Origin: JAPPLB01 sp965206655
GTDB taxonomy: Bacteria > Acidobacteriota > Terriglobia > Bryobacterales > UBA6623
Length of the DNA: 64,000 bases
Reading direction: 5' to 3'
Assembly: GCA_965206655.1 (NCBI GenBank)
Contig: CBDBKC010000023.1
Span: 8,927-72,926, forward strand
Within the stretch, counting starts at the first letter, position 1. Each line of letters opens with the position of its first letter. This document shows, piece by piece, positions 1 through 9,800 of the stretch. The notes under the pieces are model-generated. The model worked only from the letters and a program-made list of their open reading frames with translations. It did not search any database and had not been told where the DNA came from. The position numbers and the translations under genes were made by a program.

Positions 1-348
1 CTTCGCCAGGGCGATCGAGGTGTTGTCGCGGTCGTAGGTCACCTTGGACGGTCTCTGGTTGGCGCCGGGCTCAAGGAAATAGATCCCCATGCGGCCCGGG
101 CCTCTTGCGATCGAACTGGTGTCAATTCCAAAGCGGCGCAACTCGGCAATACAGGCGTCGGCGACCGGGTGCTTCGCAGGCAGTACCGTGACATAGTAGG
201 TGGGCAGGCCGTAGTTGGCTGTCGAGACCGCTACGTTGGCTTCTCCGCCGCCAAACGTCGCGACAAACATGGCCGACTGCATCGGCCGCTCGAAATTCGG
301 CGGCGCGAGCCGCAACATGATCTCGCCAAAGGTTACGACTTTCGCCAT
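1..348 (-). CDS. PfkB-family sugar kinase, probably 2-keto-3-deoxygluconate kinase (partial)
   Basis: Only the first 116 codons lie in the window; the gene runs off the left edge. The product starts MAKVVTFGEIMLRLAPP and continues with FGGGEANVAVSTANYG, which are the N-terminal strand and glycine-rich sugar-binding segment of ribokinase/PfkB kinases. The spacing and the GEIMLRLAPP start resemble 2-dehydro-3-deoxygluconate kinases, which phosphorylate KDG in the Entner-Doudoroff or pectin/alginate pathways. The catalytic GAGD region near the C-terminus is outside the window, so the substrate cannot be confirmed. The ATG at 348 is the only start consistent with the family N-terminus. No partner gene for KDG metabolism is adjacent; the upstream neighbour on the same strand is the metallo-hydrolase at 549-1964, 200 bases away. 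Confidence 0.8.
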   Translation of the reverse strand, partial: MAKVVTFGEIMLRLAPPNFERPMQSAMFVATFGGGEANVAVSTANYGLPTYYVTVLPAKHPVADACIAELRRFGIDTSSIARGPGRMGIYFLEPGANQRPSKVTYDRDNTSIALAK

Positions 349-548
349 GGGGTTTTACCTCGGATACGGCCGGGCATCAAGCCGAAAACGGTTACGATAC
401 CAAACCGGCTCGGCCTCTGAGTTATTCCGGCCCTGACGACGTCGGGTTGGAGATTCAGTAGACGGGTCGGACCGCTCGTTGTCTCTCGCGGCTCGGCTCG
501 TGGATGGTCGTCGGGTGGGGGAGGACTTAGGGTTGGAGATGGCATTTG

Positions 549-1964
549 TTAGGCAAGATCGAAGGAGTCGCCGGGAGCGGGCACCTCCACTTCGAGGTCG
601 AACAGGTCGCGGATCGCCGTTGCGAGGGCTTCTGACTGGTGGTGCTCGCCATGGACGAGAAACATACGCTTGAGGTGGGGTACGAGCGGCTTCAACCAGA
701 GCAGCAGCTCGCGCTGATCGGCGTGGCCACTGAAGGCGTTGATCCTCACGACTTCCGCGAGTAAACGTTTCGGTTCGCCGAAGATCGGGACCTCCGGGCG
801 TTTGTCGACGATGCGGCGGCCCAGGGTGTGCTCGGCTTGGTAGCCGACGATGACGATGGTGTTGCGCGGGTCTTCGATGTTGCTCTTGAGGTGATGCAGG
901 ATGCGGCCCGCCTCGCACATGCCCGAAGCCGAGATGATCACGGCCGGCTCGCGCATGTCGTTGAGGGCCTTCGATTCCGAGACATCCCGGATGTACCTCA
1001 GTATCTTGAATCCGAAGGGGTCGCGGTCTTCATAGAGGTGCTCGCGCGTCTCCGTGTCATAGCACTCGGGATGCTCGCGGAACACTTCGGTGACGTTTAC
1101 GGCAAGAGGACTGTCGACGAAGACGGGGATTGCCGGGATACGGTTTTCGAGAGCTAGTTCATGAAGACAGAGAACGATTTGCTGGGTACGGCCGACGGCG
1201 AAGGCCGGGATGATGACCTTGCCGCCGCGGTCCCAGGCGCGACTAACGACTTGGGCGAGCCGTTTCTTCGCCTCTTCCTCGTGCTCGTGGAGCCGCCCGC
1301 CGTAAGTGCTTTCCATGATGAGATAGTCGACCGGGGGCAATGTTTCCGGATCACCGATGATGGGCAGGCCCGCGCGGCCGATGTCGCCGGAGAATGCGAG
1401 CCGGGTTTCCCCGCCGCCGTTCTTCTCGCGCAGGATGATCGACGAGGAGCCAAGCATATGGCCGGCGTCGTAGCTTTCGAAGGTGAGGCCGTCGCTGAGC
1501 GTCGTCTGCTTGTGGTAGGGCGTGGGCTTGAAGAGCGGCATCACCTTTTCGGCGTCGGCTGTGGTGTAGAGCGGCTCGACTTTGCCATGCTTCGCGCCGG
1601 GGTCAAGCCGGCGGCGGCGGCGAGAGCGCTTGTTGACGTACTCGGCGTCCTTCTCTTGGATGTGCGCCGAGTCGAGGAGCATCTTGCCGCACAGATCGAC
1701 GCTTGCCGGCGTCGCGTAGATCGGCCCCTGGTACCCGGCTTTGGCGAGGGACGGCAGGTTCCCGCTGTGGTCGATGTGGGCGTGTGAGAGGAGGACGGCG
1801 TCAAGCGAGTCAACCGGAATGGGCAGCTTTTGGTTTCGCTCTCGCGCCTCTTGGCGACGGCCCTGATAGAGGCCGCAGTCGAGGATCATCCGCCGGCCGG
1901 CGGCTTCGACTTCGTGCAATGAACCGGTCACCGTGCCGACGGCGCCCCAGAATGTGATTTTCAT
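549..1964 (-). CDS. MBL-fold metallo-hydrolase with beta-CASP and RNA-specificity domains
   Basis: This 471-residue protein belongs to the beta-CASP branch of the metallo-beta-lactamase superfamily, zinc enzymes that mostly cut RNA as endo- or 5'-exonucleases. The HAHIDHSG motif near residue 60 is the HxHxDH zinc site. A later SGDIGR supplies another metal ligand, and the beta-CASP insertion follows (IMESTYGGRLH, IIPAFAVGRTQQ). The C-terminus holds the RMMBL domain with FSGHADQ near residue 410 and the FLVHGEHHQSEALA histidine motif. Length and domain order match complete members such as the YSH1/CPSF73-like bacterial proteins. The start MKITFWGAVGTVTGS is canonical. The gene stands alone on the minus strand. 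The exact RNA substrate is unknown. Confidence 0.9.
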   Translation of the reverse strand: MKITFWGAVGTVTGSLHEVEAAGRRMILDCGLYQGRRQEARERNQKLPIPVDSLDAVLLSHAHIDHSGNLPSLAKAGYQGPIYATPASVDLCGKMLLDSAHIQEKDAEYVNKRSRRRRRLDPGAKHGKVEPLYTTADAEKVMPLFKPTPYHKQTTLSDGLTFESYDAGHMLGSSSIILREKNGGGETRLAFSGDIGRAGLPIIGDPETLPPVDYLIMESTYGGRLHEHEEEAKKRLAQVVSRAWDRGGKVIIPAFAVGRTQQIVLCLHELALENRIPAIPVFVDSPLAVNVTEVFREHPECYDTETREHLYEDRDPFGFKILRYIRDVSESKALNDMREPAVIISASGMCEAGRILHHLKSNIEDPRNTIVIVGYQAEHTLGRRIVDKRPEVPIFGEPKRLLAEVVRINAFSGHADQRELLLWLKPLVPHLKRMFLVHGEHHQSEALATAIRDLFDLEVEVPAPGDSFDLA

Positions 1965-2653
1965 ATTGTTAACGAAAGAGAAGCATGGATGGAAATGGCT
2001 AGAGACTGATTCTACGTGATGTAGGCGCAGGTGGAGTGCGCGGAGTTTTGCGGGTTGGTGGGGGTTGTTGGCTTGTTTGGGTGGCTCCTTTGGGAATGAT
2101 GGGTGGTTAGGTGGGGGGTGTTTCCCCTTTGGCGGAAGGGCCGTGGGGCTTTGGGCCCGTCACTTGCGTTCCGGGTTCGGTTGGGGATTGCTGGTAAGTT
2201 GTTTTGTTTGTGCTGGTTGGGGGTTGGTGGGTTGGTTTGGTATTTCTTAGTCTGCTGTGGCCGGGGTCGTGGGACTGCTCTAGGGTGACGGGAGCGTTGG
2301 AGTCTGGATCTGGGTCGCGTGGCGGGACCGGCGGGCCCGCTGTAAAGGCGTCGGCGGGCGAGATGGTCGGGGTCGGACGCGGATGGGGATGCTGCGATGC
2401 CTCTTTCGCGGAGCTTGGTGAACTCCTGGATGGCGCCGTTGAATTGGCGAAGCAGGCGCGCGCCTTGCGGCGCGGACGCGCAGGTTGACACCCGCGCCTC
2501 CTTCGCTTGGCTGGTGCGGTGACGGAAAGGCCGCGGACCTCAAAACCGAGGTCCTCGCTACGGCGCTCTGTCCGACCGATAAACGTAAGAACGGGGACTC
2601 CTGCCGCGGCGGGTGTTTGTTATGATCGTGCGGGTTTGGGGAGGATGTGGCGG
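1965..2653. other. Long intergenic region, strongly G/T-biased on the plus strand
   Basis: I see no convincing gene in these 690 bases between two divergently oriented genes. From about 2030 to 2290, and again from about 2625, the plus strand is unusually rich in G and T, with many GGTTGG and TGGG runs. Open frames on the minus strand here translate to proline, asparagine and threonine-rich low-complexity sequence, which is what such a skew produces by chance. The segment also contains repeat copy A (2521-2563). It probably holds the promoters of both flanking genes. Confidence 0.6.
2521..2563. repeat. 43-bp intergenic repeat, copy A
   Basis: The copy begins GACGGAAAGGCCGCGGA and ends CGCTACGG. 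The same 43-base length, start and end recur at 3841-3883 in the same orientation, with 35 of 43 positions identical. The variable centre of this copy contains a perfect dyad, GGACCTC (2535-2541) and GAGGTCC (2548-2554). The two copies bracket the beta-propeller gene at 2654-3709. Confidence 0.75.
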
Positions 2654-3709
2654 ATGGGTTTGGGTTGGATGGCTCGGGTTGGTTTGGGGCTGTTGGTGGT
2701 GATGCCGACGTTGGCCGGGGAGGTTAAGACGGTGCGGGTTGAGCGGCTGTTGGACGCTCCGATCATTGGGCCGGAAACGCATCCCCGCATCGGCAAGAAC
2801 ATCCAGGGGCCCTCTCTGATACGGGCGCCGGATTGGGTTGAGAGCCCGCTGGGCCGCTACTACCTCTACTTTGCCGACCACAAGGGCAGCTACATCCGGC
2901 TGGCGTACGCGGACGATGTGCGGGGGCCGTGGCGGGTGCATCCAGCGGGGAGTTTGCAGATTGCGGACTCTCATTTCCCCAGTGAACCGCCGCCGATTCC
3001 CGAGGGAGGGTTGGAGGTTGTAGAGGCCCGGCGCGCGGGTCAGGGCCGAGCGGGGAGCAAGCTGCCGCACTCGCTTGCCAAGGAATCGACGGCGCCCCAT
3101 ATCGCGTCGCCCGATGTGCATGTCGATGAGGCGAACCGACGGGTGATCATGTATTTCCACGGTCTTGACAGTTTCGCGACGCAATTGACGCGGGTGGCGC
3201 TCTCGGAGGACGGTATACGTTTTCAGGCGCGTTCGGAAAAGCTGGGCCGGACGTATTTGCGGGTGTTCAGGCACGCGGGCATGACCTATGGCATCGCGAT
3301 GCCGGGGCAGGTGTATCGGTCTCGGGACGGGCTGGGCGGATTCGAGGAAGGGCCGATGCTGTTTAACCCCGACATGCGCCATTGCGCGGTGCTGAAGCGC
3401 GCGGATGTGCTGTATGTGTTTTGGACGCAGGTGGGTCATGCGCCGGAACGAATCCTGCTTAGCACGATCGATCTATCCAAGCCTTGGATGGAGTGGAAGG
3501 AGACGGAGCCGCTGGAAGTGTTGCGTCCGGAGCGTGAGTGGGAAGGCGCGGATGTGGCGGCGGCGGCGTCGATTCGCAGTGTTGCCTATGAGCGCGTGAA
3601 TCAACTTCGAGATCCGGCAATTTTCGAGGACGAGGGCCGGATGTTTTTGCTCTATGCGGTGGCGGGCGAAGCGGGTATTGCTATCGCGGAGGTTTTTTTG
3701 GAGGATTGA
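2654..3709 (+). CDS. Secreted five-bladed beta-propeller protein, glycoside hydrolase family 43-like
   Basis: The 351-residue product starts with a signal peptide (MGLGWMARVGLGLLVV to about residue 25, cleavage near TLAGE). The mature part has the repeated strand pattern of GH43/GH32-type propellers: GPSLIRAPDW, GRYYLYFADH, ASPDVHVDEANRRVIMYFHG, YLRVFRHAGMTYGIAM, and near the end QLRDPAIFEDEGRMFLLYAV, which is the DPA..y..g..yl.Y blade signature. These families cleave arabinan, xylan or fructan linkages, but I cannot assign the catalytic acidic residues with certainty, so it may be a non-catalytic relative. The ATG at 2654 is preferred over that at 2645 because GGAGG (2640-2644) lies 9 bases upstream. 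It is flanked by 43-bp repeats and followed by a palindromic repeat. Confidence 0.7.
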   Translation: MGLGWMARVGLGLLVVMPTLAGEVKTVRVERLLDAPIIGPETHPRIGKNIQGPSLIRAPDWVESPLGRYYLYFADHKGSYIRLAYADDVRGPWRVHPAGSLQIADSHFPSEPPPIPEGGLEVVEARRAGQGRAGSKLPHSLAKESTAPHIASPDVHVDEANRRVIMYFHGLDSFATQLTRVALSEDGIRFQARSEKLGRTYLRVFRHAGMTYGIAMPGQVYRSRDGLGGFEEGPMLFNPDMRHCAVLKRADVLYVFWTQVGHAPERILLSTIDLSKPWMEWKETEPLEVLRPEREWEGADVAAAASIRSVAYERVNQLRDPAIFEDEGRMFLLYAVAGEAGIAIAEVFLED

Positions 3710-3712
3710 TTG

Positions 3713-3841
3713 GGGGTTGGGTGCGGCTGGGTGCATTAGGTGACAGTCAGCCATTTTTCGCCGGTGAGTTGATCGTTGGTGCGAATTGCTTTGCGGGCGA
3801 AAAAAGGTGACAGTCACCGAGTGGGGTTGGGTGCGGCTGGG
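3713..3841. repeat. 19-bp perfect direct repeats flanking a palindromic element
   Basis: GGGGTTGGGTGCGGCTGGG occurs at 3713-3731 and again, unchanged, at 3823-3841. The copies sit just outside the hairpin element at 3739-3818, and the second one runs into repeat copy B. The arrangement could be a duplication made when the palindrome arrived, or a composite intergenic repeat. Confidence 0.75.
3739..3818. repeat. REP-like imperfect palindrome, 80 bp
   Basis: The left arm GGTGACAGTCAGCCATTTTT and the right arm, read in reverse complement as GGTGACTGTCACCTTTTTTC, pair over about 23 bases with a few mismatches and enclose about 33 bases. The arms share the core GAAAAA..GG(T/G)GACAGTC with the element at 12508-12618, so both look like members of one family. 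Such palindromes are often moved by REP-associated Y1 transposases, but none is encoded in this window. It could also terminate the gene at 2654-3709. Confidence 0.7.
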
Positions 3842-3883
3842 ACGGAAAGGCCGCGGAGATCAAGACCCGAGGCCGCGCTACGG
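3841..3883. repeat. 43-bp intergenic repeat, copy B
   Basis: Second copy of the 43-base repeat, in direct orientation exactly 1,320 bases after copy A. It keeps the conserved ends GACGGAAAGGCCGCGGA and CGCTACGG and differs mostly in the centre. Its end overlaps the last codons of the minus-strand RDD gene, whose stop lies at 3878. Confidence 0.75.
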
Positions 3884-4912
3884 GTTTTCTACGTCTAAGG
3901 GCGTGCGGGGCGCAGGCGGGAGTTGGGTGAGGTAGGTGCGCGACATGCGGTCGTGCCAGGTGAGCTTGTCCTCGTCGACTACTGACCAGAGGAAGCCGAG
4001 ACCGGCCGCGCAATAGCTGAGTATGGTGCCGCCGGCGCGCAGCCACTTTTGGAAAGGAGTAGGGGTTCCTCCGTCGAGTGACCTGACGCGGAGTTTCATC
4101 CAAGTCATGCCGGCGGTCTCTCCTACGTAGCGGAGATAGAAAATCCAGTAGAAGAAGAGCAGCCCGAGAAAGGCGAAGGCGAGGGTGCGGAAGGCTTCCG
4201 GCCCCGTGCCGACGGTACCGCCGCCGGTGTGGAAGATGCCGAGGAAGACGCCGAGCGCCACGACGACGAGTGAAAAGTCAAGGACGCCGGCGATGACTCG
4301 AGCCTGAATCGGTGCGACCGCGTGGTCTTGTTGGAGCGTTGCGTCCGGCGCTTGAGGGGCGCGCGTCTCGGGCAAGGGCGTCTCGCCGGAGGCTACTTGG
4401 TCGGTTGCGCCGGCGTAGGTTTGTTCATTGATGAGGTCCTCGAACGAGCGCTGGAGCGGCGGCAGAGTTCGGGCGGCTTTTTCGATCCGTCTCCAATCGT
4501 GGGTTTTGGACGGGGGTGGCTCGGTTTCGACGGAGACGCCGACGGCGCTCGGGGCGGGCGCTTGAAAGGCGATCACGTTCGTAGGGGGCGGCAGTGAAGG
4601 GCGATTCTCGGGGGGCGGCTGCTCGGCCACCGCTACGGCTTGCTTGCCGGTCTGTTGGCGGCTGCGGTAGGTCTCGAGTTTCAGGTTGAGCTGCTTTTTC
4701 CACTGCGGAAGCGGAGGAGGCATCTCGCCGCGGCTCGCGCGGCCGCGGCTGATCGGGGGGAGCCTCGAGAAAGAGGACGCGGCCGTCTCCGCCGGTGCGC
4801 GCCCGCCGGTCTCGCGTCCGGAGCGCTCCGCACGACGCCCGCAATGTCCGCAACGTGTTTCTTGGTCCGAGTTCCAGTGCCCGCAATAACTACAGATCAT
4901 TTTCAAGACCAT
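3878..4912 (-). CDS. RDD-family membrane protein with N-terminal zinc ribbon
   Basis: The 344-residue protein starts with a zinc ribbon (MICSYCGHWN, then CGHCGRR; two CxxC pairs). A long proline- and charge-rich linker follows to about residue 200. The C-terminal RDD domain begins ARVIAGVLDFSLVVVALGV, the R and D that name the family, and spans about residues 205-325 with three to four membrane segments and the conserved GMTWMKLRVRSLDG and LTWHDRMSRTYL motifs. RDD proteins are inner-membrane proteins of mostly unknown function; some act in ion transport. The start is uncertain: ATG at 4912 or, giving a cleaner zinc-ribbon N-terminus, ATG at 4900. It is divergent from the ATP synthase operon. 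The zinc ribbon may mediate protein contacts, which is inference. Confidence 0.8.
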   Translation of the reverse strand: MVLKMICSYCGHWNSDQETRCGHCGRRAERSGRETGGRAPAETAASSFSRLPPISRGRASRGEMPPPLPQWKKQLNLKLETYRSRQQTGKQAVAVAEQPPPENRPSLPPPTNVIAFQAPAPSAVGVSVETEPPPSKTHDWRRIEKAARTLPPLQRSFEDLINEQTYAGATDQVASGETPLPETRAPQAPDATLQQDHAVAPIQARVIAGVLDFSLVVVALGVFLGIFHTGGGTVGTGPEAFRTLAFAFLGLLFFYWIFYLRYVGETAGMTWMKLRVRSLDGGTPTPFQKWLRAGGTILSYCAAGLGFLWSVVDEDKLTWHDRMSRTYLTQLPPAPRTPLDVENP

Positions 4913-5341
4913 CCCAGCCAGACGACCTCAGGGGCGGGATGAGGCGAAGGACTTCGGCTTGCTAAAAATAGCCGGCCGCGGCTGCGGGAAGAGCGACCAT
5001 GCGACCACCACCCGTGTCCCCGGAGAACTATCGGCAATTCCAGAGGGCTCTTGTAGGGTTGCGGCTGCGTTCGTTTTCAATAGTTTAGCGTAGTTGGGCT
5101 GGAAAATCAGACTTTCTTGGGTGCCTTTGGAATGGATGCGACGAGCGCGGCGCACCGCACCCAGCGCCTAGCAACGCCTGAGTTGACTGCTATTTTCCCG
5201 CTGTGATAACTTGATGATTCCAAAGGCCCTTTTGTTCCACCAACTGAACGCCTGATCCCGCTTTCCTCCGAAGTCGAAAACTGAAGTTAACACGAGCGCG
5301 GCGCGCCGTAGTGGTGGAGATGGTCTTTCTAACAGCCCCAG
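4913..5341. other. Divergent intergenic region upstream of the F1 ATP synthase operon
   Basis: No gene is supported here. The region should hold the promoters for the RDD gene on the left and the atp operon on the right. A 13-bp direct repeat, ACGAGCGCGGCGC, occurs at 5141-5153 and 5292-5304. No strong ribosome binding site precedes atpH. Confidence 0.5.
5183..5212 (+). promoter_or_regulatory. Candidate sigma70-type promoter for the atp operon
   Basis: TTGACT at 5183-5188 resembles a -35 box, and TAACTT at 5207-5212, preceded by TG to make an extended -10, follows after 18 bases. It lies about 130 bases upstream of atpH. This is pattern matching only. Confidence 0.35.
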
Positions 5342-5893
5342 ATGACGCCGGCAATTGCGAACCGTTATGCGAGAGCGTTAGCTGACGTTCTCGGCCGCCC
5401 CGACTCTCCTCTACCGCCTGAGCAGGCGCTGGAGCAGATCGAGTCGTTCCGTGAACTGCTGACCGAATCGGCGGAGCTCAAGAACGTTCTGCTTTCGCCG
5501 GCGGTTGACACGGCCCAGAAGCGCGAGTTGGTCAAGGTGTTGGGTGAGCGTATCGGCCTGGCGGAGCCGATTCGCAACTTTCTCTACATCGTCATCAACC
5601 ACAAGCGGGTCGGGCTGCTCGACGACATCGTCGCGGCCTATCGTTCATGGCTTGATGACCGCGTGGGTATCGCGCGGCTGGACGTGACGTCGGCGCAGGC
5701 GTTGGATGACGATCTGCAACGATTGCTGCTTGACAGGTTCAGCGGTGTGACGGGGCGCACGGTTCGCGCGGAATTTCATGAAGACCCGGAGTTACTCGGT
5801 GGAGCGGTCGTGCGGCATGGATGGACTGTCTATGACGGCTCGTTGCGGGCGCAGCTCAACGCGCTCGATCACGCTTTGGCCGGGGATCGGTAA
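5342..5893 (+). CDS. atpH: ATP synthase F1 delta subunit
   Basis: This 183-residue protein is the delta (OSCP-like) subunit that joins the F1 head to the peripheral stalk of F0F1 ATP synthase. The N-terminal IANRYARALADVL helix and the C-terminal GGAVVRHGWTVYDGSLRAQLNAL motif, equivalent to GG...iGd.v.DgSv...L, are diagnostic. Length is normal for the family. It is the first gene of a tight operon, atpH-atpA-atpG-atpD-atpC, with 6 bases to atpA. The F0 genes (a, c, b) that often precede it are absent; the upstream gene is an RDD protein on the other strand. The ATG at 5342 fits the family N-terminus although the upstream Shine-Dalgarno is poor. Confidence 0.95.
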   Translation: MTPAIANRYARALADVLGRPDSPLPPEQALEQIESFRELLTESAELKNVLLSPAVDTAQKRELVKVLGERIGLAEPIRNFLYIVINHKRVGLLDDIVAAYRSWLDDRVGIARLDVTSAQALDDDLQRLLLDRFSGVTGRTVRAEFHEDPELLGGAVVRHGWTVYDGSLRAQLNALDHALAGDR

Positions 5894-5899
5894 ATAGCT

Positions 5900-7441
5900 A
5901 TGGCTCAAATCAGCGGACAAGAGATTTCGAGGCTCATTCGCGAGCAGATCGAGAATTACGAGGGTACGGTCGAGGTCGCCGAAGTCGGCTCGATCATCTC
6001 GCTCGGCGACGGCATCGCCCGGCTCCACGGCCTGGAGAAGGTGATGTCAGGGGAACTGCTCGAGTTCCCTCACAACGTCGCCGGCATCGCCATGAACCTG
6101 GAAGAGGATCAGGTGGGTGTTGTGTTGCTGGGCGACTACACCAATCTGCAGGAAGGCGACGAAGTGCGCCGCACGGGCCGGATCATTTCCGTGCCCGTGG
6201 GGGAAGCACTCGTCGGGCGAGCTGTCGACTCGCTCGGGCGCCCTGTTGATGGCAAGGGGCCGATTGAAGCCAAAGAGTATTTCGCAGTCGAAAGACTCGC
6301 TCCGGGCGTCATCGAACGTCAACCGGTGACCGAGCCGATGCAGACCGGCATCAAGGCGATCGACAGCATGATTCCGGTCGGCCGCGGACAGCGCGAACTG
6401 ATCATTGGCGACCGCCAGACCGGCAAGACCGCCATTGCCATCGACACGATTATCAATCAGAAAGGGAATGGCGTCATCTGTATTTATGTCGCTATCGGCC
6501 AGAAGCGCTCGACAGTCGCCCAAGTCATTAAGACGCTTGAGGACAAAGGCGCGATGGCCTACACCATTGTGGTTGTGGCCTCGGCTTCCGATCCGGCGCC
6601 GATGCAGTATCTTGCGCCCTTCGCCGGTTGCGCCATGGGAGAGTATTTCCGCGACAAGAGCGAGCATGCGCTTTGCATCTACGACGATCTTTCGAAGCAC
6701 GCTGCCGCCTATCGCGAGATTTCGCTGCTGCTGCGGCGGCCGCCGGGCCGGGAGGCGTTCCCGGGGGATGTGTTCTATCTCCACAGCCGCTTGCTCGAAC
6801 GCGCGGCGAAACTCAGTGCGGCGAAGGGCGGCGGTTCGCTGACCGCCCTGCCGTTCATCGAAACGCAGGCCGGTGACGTGTCGGCTTACATTCCGACGAA
6901 TGTGATCTCGATTACGGACGGACAGATTTATCTGGAAGCCGACTTGTTCAACGCGAACGTGCGGCCGGCGGTCAACGTGGGACTCTCGGTCAGCCGTGTC
7001 GGTGGCAACGCCCAGACGAAGGCGATGAAATCGATTGCCGGGACGCTACGCCTGGAACTGGCGCAGTACCGCGCTCTGGCTGCTTTCGCGCAGTTCGGCT
7101 CTGATCTGGATAAGGCGTCTCAGCAACAGCTTCACCGCGGCGAACGGCTTACCGAGATCCTGAAGCAGGGTCAGTATCAGCCGCTGCCGGTCGAAAAGCA
7201 GATCGCCATTATTTACGCCGGGACGAAGGGTTATCTAGACGATTTGACGATTGCGCAGTGCCGGCCCTTTGAGAAGGGGCTCTACGACTATCTCGATACG
7301 CAAGGGGACGGCGGGGTGCTGGATCAGCTCCGCGACAAACCGAAGATCGACGATGAATTGAGAGCCGCGTTCAAGACAGCGCTCGGTGATTTCAAGACGT
7401 CATTTCTCGCGGAGCAGAAGCACGGAGTAGCGGCCCACTAG
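5900..7441 (+). CDS. atpA: ATP synthase F1 alpha subunit
   Basis: The 513-residue product is the non-catalytic nucleotide-binding subunit of F1. GDRQTGKT at residues 170-177 is the Walker A motif, LCIYDDLSKH is the Walker B region, and VGLSVSRVGGNAQTKAMK carries the arginine that reaches into the beta catalytic site. The N-terminal beta-barrel (SIISLGDGIARLHGLEKVMSGELLEFP) and C-terminal helical bundle are complete. It follows atpH by 6 bases and precedes atpG by 1 base, so it is cotranscribed. Nothing unusual was seen in key residues. Confidence 0.97.
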   Translation: MAQISGQEISRLIREQIENYEGTVEVAEVGSIISLGDGIARLHGLEKVMSGELLEFPHNVAGIAMNLEEDQVGVVLLGDYTNLQEGDEVRRTGRIISVPVGEALVGRAVDSLGRPVDGKGPIEAKEYFAVERLAPGVIERQPVTEPMQTGIKAIDSMIPVGRGQRELIIGDRQTGKTAIAIDTIINQKGNGVICIYVAIGQKRSTVAQVIKTLEDKGAMAYTIVVVASASDPAPMQYLAPFAGCAMGEYFRDKSEHALCIYDDLSKHAAAYREISLLLRRPPGREAFPGDVFYLHSRLLERAAKLSAAKGGGSLTALPFIETQAGDVSAYIPTNVISITDGQIYLEADLFNANVRPAVNVGLSVSRVGGNAQTKAMKSIAGTLRLELAQYRALAAFAQFGSDLDKASQQQLHRGERLTEILKQGQYQPLPVEKQIAIIYAGTKGYLDDLTIAQCRPFEKGLYDYLDTQGDGGVLDQLRDKPKIDDELRAAFKTALGDFKTSFLAEQKHGVAAH

Positions 7442-7442
7442 C

Positions 7443-8309
7443 ATGCCGAACCTGATTGACCTGCGTCGGCGCATCCGCTCGGTTAAGAACACCCAGCAAA
7501 TCACGAGCGCGATGAAGATGGTGTCGGCGGCGAAGTTGCGCCGGGCGCAAGATCGCGTCATCGCCTCGCGGCCCTACGCCTCGCTGATGCGCGATATGCT
7601 TGGGAGCATCCTGGCGCAGTTGCCCGAAGGTTCGCCTGTACTCGAACACGACCTGCTGCAACGCCGCGACGAGAAGCGAATCACTCTGCTGCTCGTCAGC
7701 GGCGACAAGGGGCTGTGCGGCGCCTTTAACAGCAACATCACCCGCTTCGCAACGCGCTTTCTCAGCGAGCACCCCGACAACGAGATCACACTCGAGTGCA
7801 TCGGCCGGCGTGGCCGCGATTTCTTCCGCCGCAAGAGCGTGCCGATCAACCGCGAGTGGGTCAATCTGTTCGCCAAGCCGATCGAGTTTTCGCAGGCCAA
7901 GGACATCACCGCCGAGCTGATGCAGAGCTTTTGTGAGGGCGAAACGGACGTTATCTATCTGCTGCACAACGAGTTCAAGAGCGCGTTGGCGCAAACGATC
8001 ATCTTCCGCCGGTTGCTGCCGATCCAGCCTACGGAGGGCGAGGCAGACAATACAGTCGACTACATTTACGAGCAGCCGCCGGAGACTATTTTCGAAACGT
8101 TGCTGCCGCGCTACGTGGAGATCAACGTCTATCAGGCCATGCTCGAATCCGCGGCCGCCGAGCACGCCGCGCGTATGGCCGCGATGGACGCGGCGACGCG
8201 CAACGCGGGAGAAATGATCGATAAGCTCACGCTGCATCTCAACCGGGTGCGGCAGGCGAGCATCACGAGGGAATTGATCGAAGTTGTCAGCGGCGCGGGA
8301 GCGCTGTAG
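7443..8309 (+). CDS. atpG: ATP synthase F1 gamma subunit
   Basis: This 288-residue protein is the central rotating shaft of F1. The conserved N-terminal helix LRRRIRSVKNTQQITSAMKM, the ITLLLVSGDKGLCGAFNSN segment and the C-terminal MDAATRNAGEMIDKLTLHLN / RQASITRELIEVVSGAGAL helix that inserts into the alpha3beta3 ring are all present. Length is typical. It begins 1 base after the atpA stop codon and is followed after 42 bases by atpD, the widest gap in the operon. Confidence 0.96.
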   Translation: MPNLIDLRRRIRSVKNTQQITSAMKMVSAAKLRRAQDRVIASRPYASLMRDMLGSILAQLPEGSPVLEHDLLQRRDEKRITLLLVSGDKGLCGAFNSNITRFATRFLSEHPDNEITLECIGRRGRDFFRRKSVPINREWVNLFAKPIEFSQAKDITAELMQSFCEGETDVIYLLHNEFKSALAQTIIFRRLLPIQPTEGEADNTVDYIYEQPPETIFETLLPRYVEINVYQAMLESAAAEHAARMAAMDAATRNAGEMIDKLTLHLNRVRQASITRELIEVVSGAGAL

Positions 8310-8351
8310 CGCCGGTCCCCCGGCGGCGGTCTCGGGAAACACGAGGATTTT

Positions 8352-9797
<1,446 letters not shown>

Positions 9798-9800
9798 ACC

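Noticed and set aside
2012..2491. A 159-codon minus-strand frame
   Set aside because: Its translation is low-complexity P, N, T and H, caused by the strand bias of this region.
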